Shown in pieces: positions 1 through 6,000 of a DNA stretch of 6,748 bases. The stretch lies in the NCBI GenBank assembly GCA_012522645.1, contig JAAYKC010000163.1, forward strand, positions 1-6,748. Direction: 5' to 3'. Below the pieces are notes generated by a model. It had not been told where the DNA came from. It saw nothing but the letters and a program-made list of their open reading frames with translations, and searched no databases. The stretch's first letter is position 1. Each line of letters starts with the position of its first letter. This stretch comes from Thermoplasmatales archaeon. Lineage in GTDB: Archaea > Thermoplasmatota > Thermoplasmata > Methanomassiliicoccales > Methanomethylophilaceae. Both the position numbers and the translations under genes were made by a program.

Positions 1-3000
1 CCAGGGGCAGACCGATATCAATAATGCTGATCATTCTGGTAGTTTCTACGACCGCCTTCGCGATCGGGGCGGATAAGGATACACCTGTCTCTTCCTGGTC
101 AGAAGGGAGCCCTGACGAAGAGTATACTGTAAGCTTCTACGTTCATGACGGGACGGACTGGGATATACTGTATGTGGCGTTGACATACAATGGATATGTG
201 GAGGAGCTCTCGGAGTACACGCTCGATCCTGCGGATTACGGTAAGCTCTCTTTCCTTGGATGGTACACTTCTGAAATACACGATTCCGACGATACCATGG
301 AAGGGCGTTTCGATTATAGCACAAAGATAACGGAAGACACGAATCTGTATGCTCATTTCAGCGACAAGTATCTTGTAACATTCGCTGATGCGGACGGGTC
401 CGTGTTCAGGACCGCCCTGTATGCGAGCGGTGCGATAATCTCTGAGAGCACTCTCGAGGACATATCCAAAGAGGTAGTGCCCAAACCGGGCAAGATGTTC
501 GACGCATGGTACTACAATGGCGCACCTGTCACGGGCAGCCTGACAGTTAACGGAAACAAGGACCTGGTGCCTCATTTCGTGGACTACTATTATGTGGTAT
601 TCGTATCATCGGGTACACAGGTGGATCCGCAGATAATCGTGGCGGGCGACGTTGCAGCAAAGCCGGACGACCCCACGAGGACCGGATATACCTTCAGATG
701 CTGGTCACTTTCCGAGGGCGGTGCGGAATATGCGTTCAGCACACCCATAACGGAGAATACCCTCCTCTATTCCGTATGGGACCCTATAACGGTGGACTAT
801 CAGGTGGCATACTGGTTCGAGACGCTGAATACGATCTTCACCTCGGATACAAACGATCCGGCATATGACGAGAACGGGAACTTTAGTTATTATAACAGCG
901 TGACAAAAACGGCTACGGCAGGGTCCTCGATCACATTCACAGCGGCCAATGTCGGGTATTCAATAAATCAAGGTGCGTTCCTGCGCAGCGATACCGCCAC
1001 CATATCGGGCAACGGGAACTCCGTCGTCAATGTGTACTTCTACAGAGTATCCTACAAATTCGTATTCGACCTCAACGGGACCAATGCGAGTATGACATGG
1101 AACGGGACCACCTATACATATGGCGGTACAAAATACGAGTTCACGGCCAAACTGGATCAGGAGATATATGACATATGGCCGAGCCTGAACGAAGCGGCCG
1201 ATAACATAACGCGCACGGGCCAAAAATTCACAGGCTGGCAAGTCACCGGCATATCTTCTACGTACGTCACCAAAAGGTTCAACCTGACAAGCGATATGCT
1301 GGCCGGCACCAACACCGGCACCGGCTCCGCTCCTGTATATACAGCAAAAGCGCAATGGAGCAGCAGCGCTGCAGAACGCAGTGTGAATTACTGGTTCGAA
1401 GTGATAGACGGGGAGACACACGGCAGCGAAACCAGCGTGTATGGTGGCAAGACGTATTACAAGTCCCAAGAGTATTCTCAGAAATATTACTCTTCCGGCA
1501 GTCTAAGTGCCAAGGCCATAATGGGGCTTACCAATGTCCACAGCAGTACCTCCGGAACCACGTCAAACTTCTACTATGACTACATAAGCTATGTGTTCAC
1601 GTTGAATTATCTGGGGAAAGGAACGAATTCCGTCACGAATCTGAAGTACACCCAGAACATCACCGCACCCTCAGACCCGACATACGGAGGATATGAATTC
1701 GGAGGCTGGTATACGAATTCCGATTTCAAAGGCAACGCCTTCGATTTCACGGGTGCGAAGATGCCGAACAGCAATCTGATGCTGTATGCTAAATGGTCGA
1801 TGAGCGGTCACGTTGTAACGGCGTACCTCGAGGGCGGAGAGACCGAGACCGTACCTCTGAATGATAACGGGTCGCCGGACCTCACGGGATTGTATCAGAT
1901 AGGTACCTTTTACAATCCGGGGGCCGTTCCGGGCGATGATGACTATTACGGCATCTTTGACGGTTGGGTATGGTATGTGCCGACCGGCGACGGCAACACC
2001 GTATTGGTGAAGTTCTACGATGAGATCATCCTATCCGGTGACGCTGAGCTCTTCCCTACATGGAAGACAAGCGATTTCACGGTCACATATACCGACGGTA
2101 CGGCCACCGTCGAGGACCCTAACAGATACAAGTACAACGTCACTGTGATGGCAGCACCCTATCCAAGCAGCCTCGACATCCCGGCGGGGAAGACATTCGT
2201 CGGATGGTCGTTGGACACAGGCCTAAATGTGATCAGGCTGTACCCCGGGAATACCTTCCAGATCAAAGGGGACGTGGTCCTGACCGCGAACTTCGTAGAC
2301 ACCGTAAACGCAGTGCTTGTAACGCTGCATTCCGGTCACGGAGATGATGTGGTATTACTTCATGTAGAGAAGGGCAGCTCTTACACATTGCCCTCTACAA
2401 ACGCCGTTTTCGACGTGTTCGATATTCAGTATACGGGGCACAGTATGCAGGAGATCTGGGTCTCAGGCGGTCAAACTTATGTCCCGGGTCACAGTATAAT
2501 CGTCAATTCCGCGATGCATCTGTATGCGGTCTGGGGGATCAACCAGTACACAATAACCTTCGACTCGGCAGGAGGATCCGCAGTAACATCGATAAAGCAG
2601 GATTACGACACGCCGGTAACGGCCCCCGCCGATCCCACAAGAGAAGGTCATACCTTCGCGGGATGGTCCCCGGCACTGCCGGCGACGATGCCCCTGGACG
2701 GAATGACCACAGTGGCCCAGTGGACCCTGAACTCCTATACCATAACCTTCGACTCGGCCGGAGGATCCGCGGTGGCACCGATAACCCAGGGATACGGCAC
2801 CGCGATAACGCCCCCCGTTAACCCCACAAGGGAAGGTCACGCCTTCGCGGGATGGTCCCCGGCCCTGCCCGGGACCGTGCCCGCAGGAGACATGACTCTG
2901 ACAGCCGTTTGGAACATCACAGTGGATATTCCTGCCGCCGTCACCGATCTTGTCTACACGGGATCCGTACAGACAGGCGTCCCCGAAGGAACGGGATACA

Positions 3001-6000
3001 CCGTGACCGGCAACACGGGAACGGGTGCCGGCGGCTACACTGCGACGGCGGCCCTCGAGAGCGGATACGCGTGGACCGACGGTTCCACGGAAACGAAGGA
3101 GATCCCATGGACCATAGCCCCGAAGGACATAACCGGGGCCGTCATCGTCCTTGAAGGGACGTCCACGATCTACACCGGAAACGCGATCGAGCCGGGAGTC
3201 GTCTCCGTCACCCTCGGAACGCCCCTCACGGTCTTGACCGATTACACAATATCCTACGGTGCCAACATCAACGTGGCGACTGGCGGATCGGTCACCGTCA
3301 CCGGGGCCGGGAACTACACCGGGACCGAGACCAAGACCTTCGCCATAGTCAAGGCGGACTACAACATGACCGGCGTTTCCTGGTCCGGAACGACCTTCAT
3401 CTATAACGGCAACGAGAGGACGGTGACCCTGAACGGGCTGCCTGACGGTGTCTCCGCCACATACACGAACAACACCGGAACCGGTGTCGGAAGCTACACT
3501 GCGACCGCGATCTTCACCTACGAAACGGCGAATCACAATGAGCCGACGGTTGCCGACAACACATGGATGATAGTTCCGGCGACCCTTATTGCCACATATC
3601 CCGGCGAGACTGTGACATTCGGTACAGATCCCGAGCTCATGATCAGTGTATCAGGATTCATAGACGGTGAAAATGCGGACAACGCAACGGGATACATCTC
3701 ACCCGTTCTGATGAACGGGAATGTCAATGTGGGCACATATTCCCTGACCCCCTCCGGCGGGACGGCTGCCAATTATGTCTTTGATTACGTTTCCGGGACG
3801 CTCACGATAGAGAGGGCCGCCCAGGGAGGGATCACGTTCAATTGCTACGAAGGAGTCTATGACGGCACCGGCCACGGCATAACGGTGAACCCTGACGGCG
3901 GGATCGTGACCTACGGCGAGACGGAAGGCGTCTATGATCTGACAGATTCGCCGACATATATCAACGTCGGCGAGTACACAGTGTATTTCAAGGTGGTCAG
4001 GGAGAACTATGAGGACTATTACAACTCCGCCTCGGTCAGCATAATCAAGGCGAACTATGACATGAGCGGCATCACATGGTCCGGGGACAACATCGTCTAT
4101 GACGGAACCATGAAGTCCGTGACCATAACCGGAGGATGGCCCGCGGGAGTATCCGTCAGCGCATACACAGGCAATGAGGCCATTGTGGTCGGGAACTATC
4201 AGGCGAATGCAACCTTCAGTTACGACACGGTCAATTACAATGAGCCCGTGATACCCGATCACGGATGGAGCGTAGTCAAGGCTATTCAGAATGTGACCTC
4301 CGACGGATTCGAAGGCGTCTATGACAGCACCGGCCACGGCATAACGGTGAACCCTGACGGCGGGGTCGTGACCTACGGCGGAACGGAAGGCGTCTATGAT
4401 CTGACAGATTCGCCGACATATATCAACGTCGGCGAGTACACAGTGTATTTCAAGGTGGTCAAGGCCAACTACGAGGATTTCCTCGGGGCCGTCCTGATCA
4501 GCATATCCAAGGCCAACTATGACATGAGCGGCATCATATGGTCGGAGGACAACTTCGTCTATGACACCTACGAGAAGACGGTGACCATAACCGGAGGACT
4601 GCCCATGGGGGTCACCGTAGCCGGATATACGGGCAATAAGGCCACGGCCGCAGGGGCATACAAGGCGCATGTCACATTCGACTACGACACGGTCAATTAC
4701 AATGAGCCCGTGATACCCTGTCACGGATGGAACATAGAAGCAGCCGTCCAAAATGTGACGTATAATGGTTACGCGGGAGTCTATGACGGCAACGACCATG
4801 GCATAACGGTGAACCCTGGCGGCGGGGTCGTGACCTACGGCGAGACGGAAGGCGTCTATGATCTGACAGAATCGCCGATCTATGCAGATGCTGGCACTTA
4901 TACAGTATACTTCAAGGTTGTCAGGGAGAGCCTTTTGGACTACTATAACTTCGCCACGGTCAGCATAACCAAGGCTAACTATGACATGAGCGGCATCATA
5001 TGGTCCGCGGATAACTTCGTCTATGACGGAACCTTGAGGTCCGTGACCATAACCGGAGGACTGCCCGCGGGAGTCTCTGCTAAAGCATACACAGGCAACG
5101 CGGCCACTGTGGTCGGGAACTATCAGGCTAATGCAACCTTCAATTACGATGAGACGAACTACAACGCGCCCACGATACCCTGTCACGGATGGAGCATAAC
5201 GAAGGCCCTTCAGAATGTGACACACAGCGGTTTCGAGGGAGCATATGACGGAACACCCCACGCGATAGCGGTGATCTCCTCAGAAGGCGGAGAAGTCACC
5301 TATCTCAACACTGTCAGCGGCGATTACGATCTGACAGAATCGCCGGCCTACGAAATCGTCGGAGAATACTGGGTGTACTTCAAGGTGGTCAAGGACAACT
5401 ATGAGGATTACATGGGGGCCGCTCTGATCAGCATATCCAAGGCGTATTATGACATGAGCGGTATCATATGGTCCGAGGATAACTTCGTCTATGACGGCGA
5501 CGAGAAGACGGTGACCATAACCGGAGGACTGCCCGCGGGAGTCACTGTACTCATGTATACGGATAATGAGGCCGCGAATGCGGGATTGTACACAGCGAAT
5601 GCCACATTCGACTATGACACGGACAATTACAATGAGCCTGAGATACCATCCCACGGATGGAACATAGACAAGGCGCCCCTCACGATCTCCGCCGAGAACA
5701 AGACCGTCACCTTCCCTCAGGAGGCTCCGCCCTTTACGGTGGGTTACTCCGGATTCGTCAACGGGGAGGACGAGACGGTTCTCGGAGGGACCGCGGCCTT
5801 CGCCTGCGCCTATGACGGAAGCGTCTACGAAGCGACCTATTCCATAACCCCGTCGGGCCTGACCTCCGGTAACTATGACATATTCTTCTCCGCAGGGATA
5901 CTGACTGTGGAAAGGGCGTCCCTGGCCGTACCTGCGGCCGTGACGGGCCTGATATACAACGGAGGCCTGCAGACAGGCGTCCTGGGATCGACAGGATTCA

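Noticed and set aside
24..26. ATG at 24 as the start codon of the gene
   Set aside because: It would remove the basic residues that precede the hydrophobic core, and there is no ribosome binding site at a normal distance. The frame is open further upstream. It cannot be fully excluded without the sequence left of base 1.
1355..1579. Short plus-strand open frames at 1355-1579, 2852-3154 and 6074-6268
   Set aside because: They lie in a different frame fully inside the large gene, have no recognisable domain, and are Arg/His-rich as expected from out-of-frame reading.
2547..2912. Gene boundary or fusion point at the switch from InlB-type to A/B modules
   Set aside because: The frame continues without interruption, and there is no stop, start, ribosome binding site or spacer. 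The codon-use change lies earlier (about 2465-2545), so a gene boundary is not supported.
3699..5261. A 520-residue open frame on the minus strand, and similar ones at 5280-6623, 2463-3536, 960-1469 and 99-575
   Set aside because: All lie in exact codon register opposite the sense gene, where stops can only arise from sense TTA, CTA or TCA codons. Those codons are rare here, especially after 2466. The translations are repetitive mirror images of the repeats, rich in Arg, Val and Gly, with no recognisable domain. They are shadows.
3819..5675. CRISPR array, transposon-end repeats or a non-coding satellite
   Set aside because: The repeats are 228-240 bases, contiguous, in frame, and conserved as protein with substitutions between copies. 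There are no short direct repeats with unique spacers, no inverted ends and no transposase.
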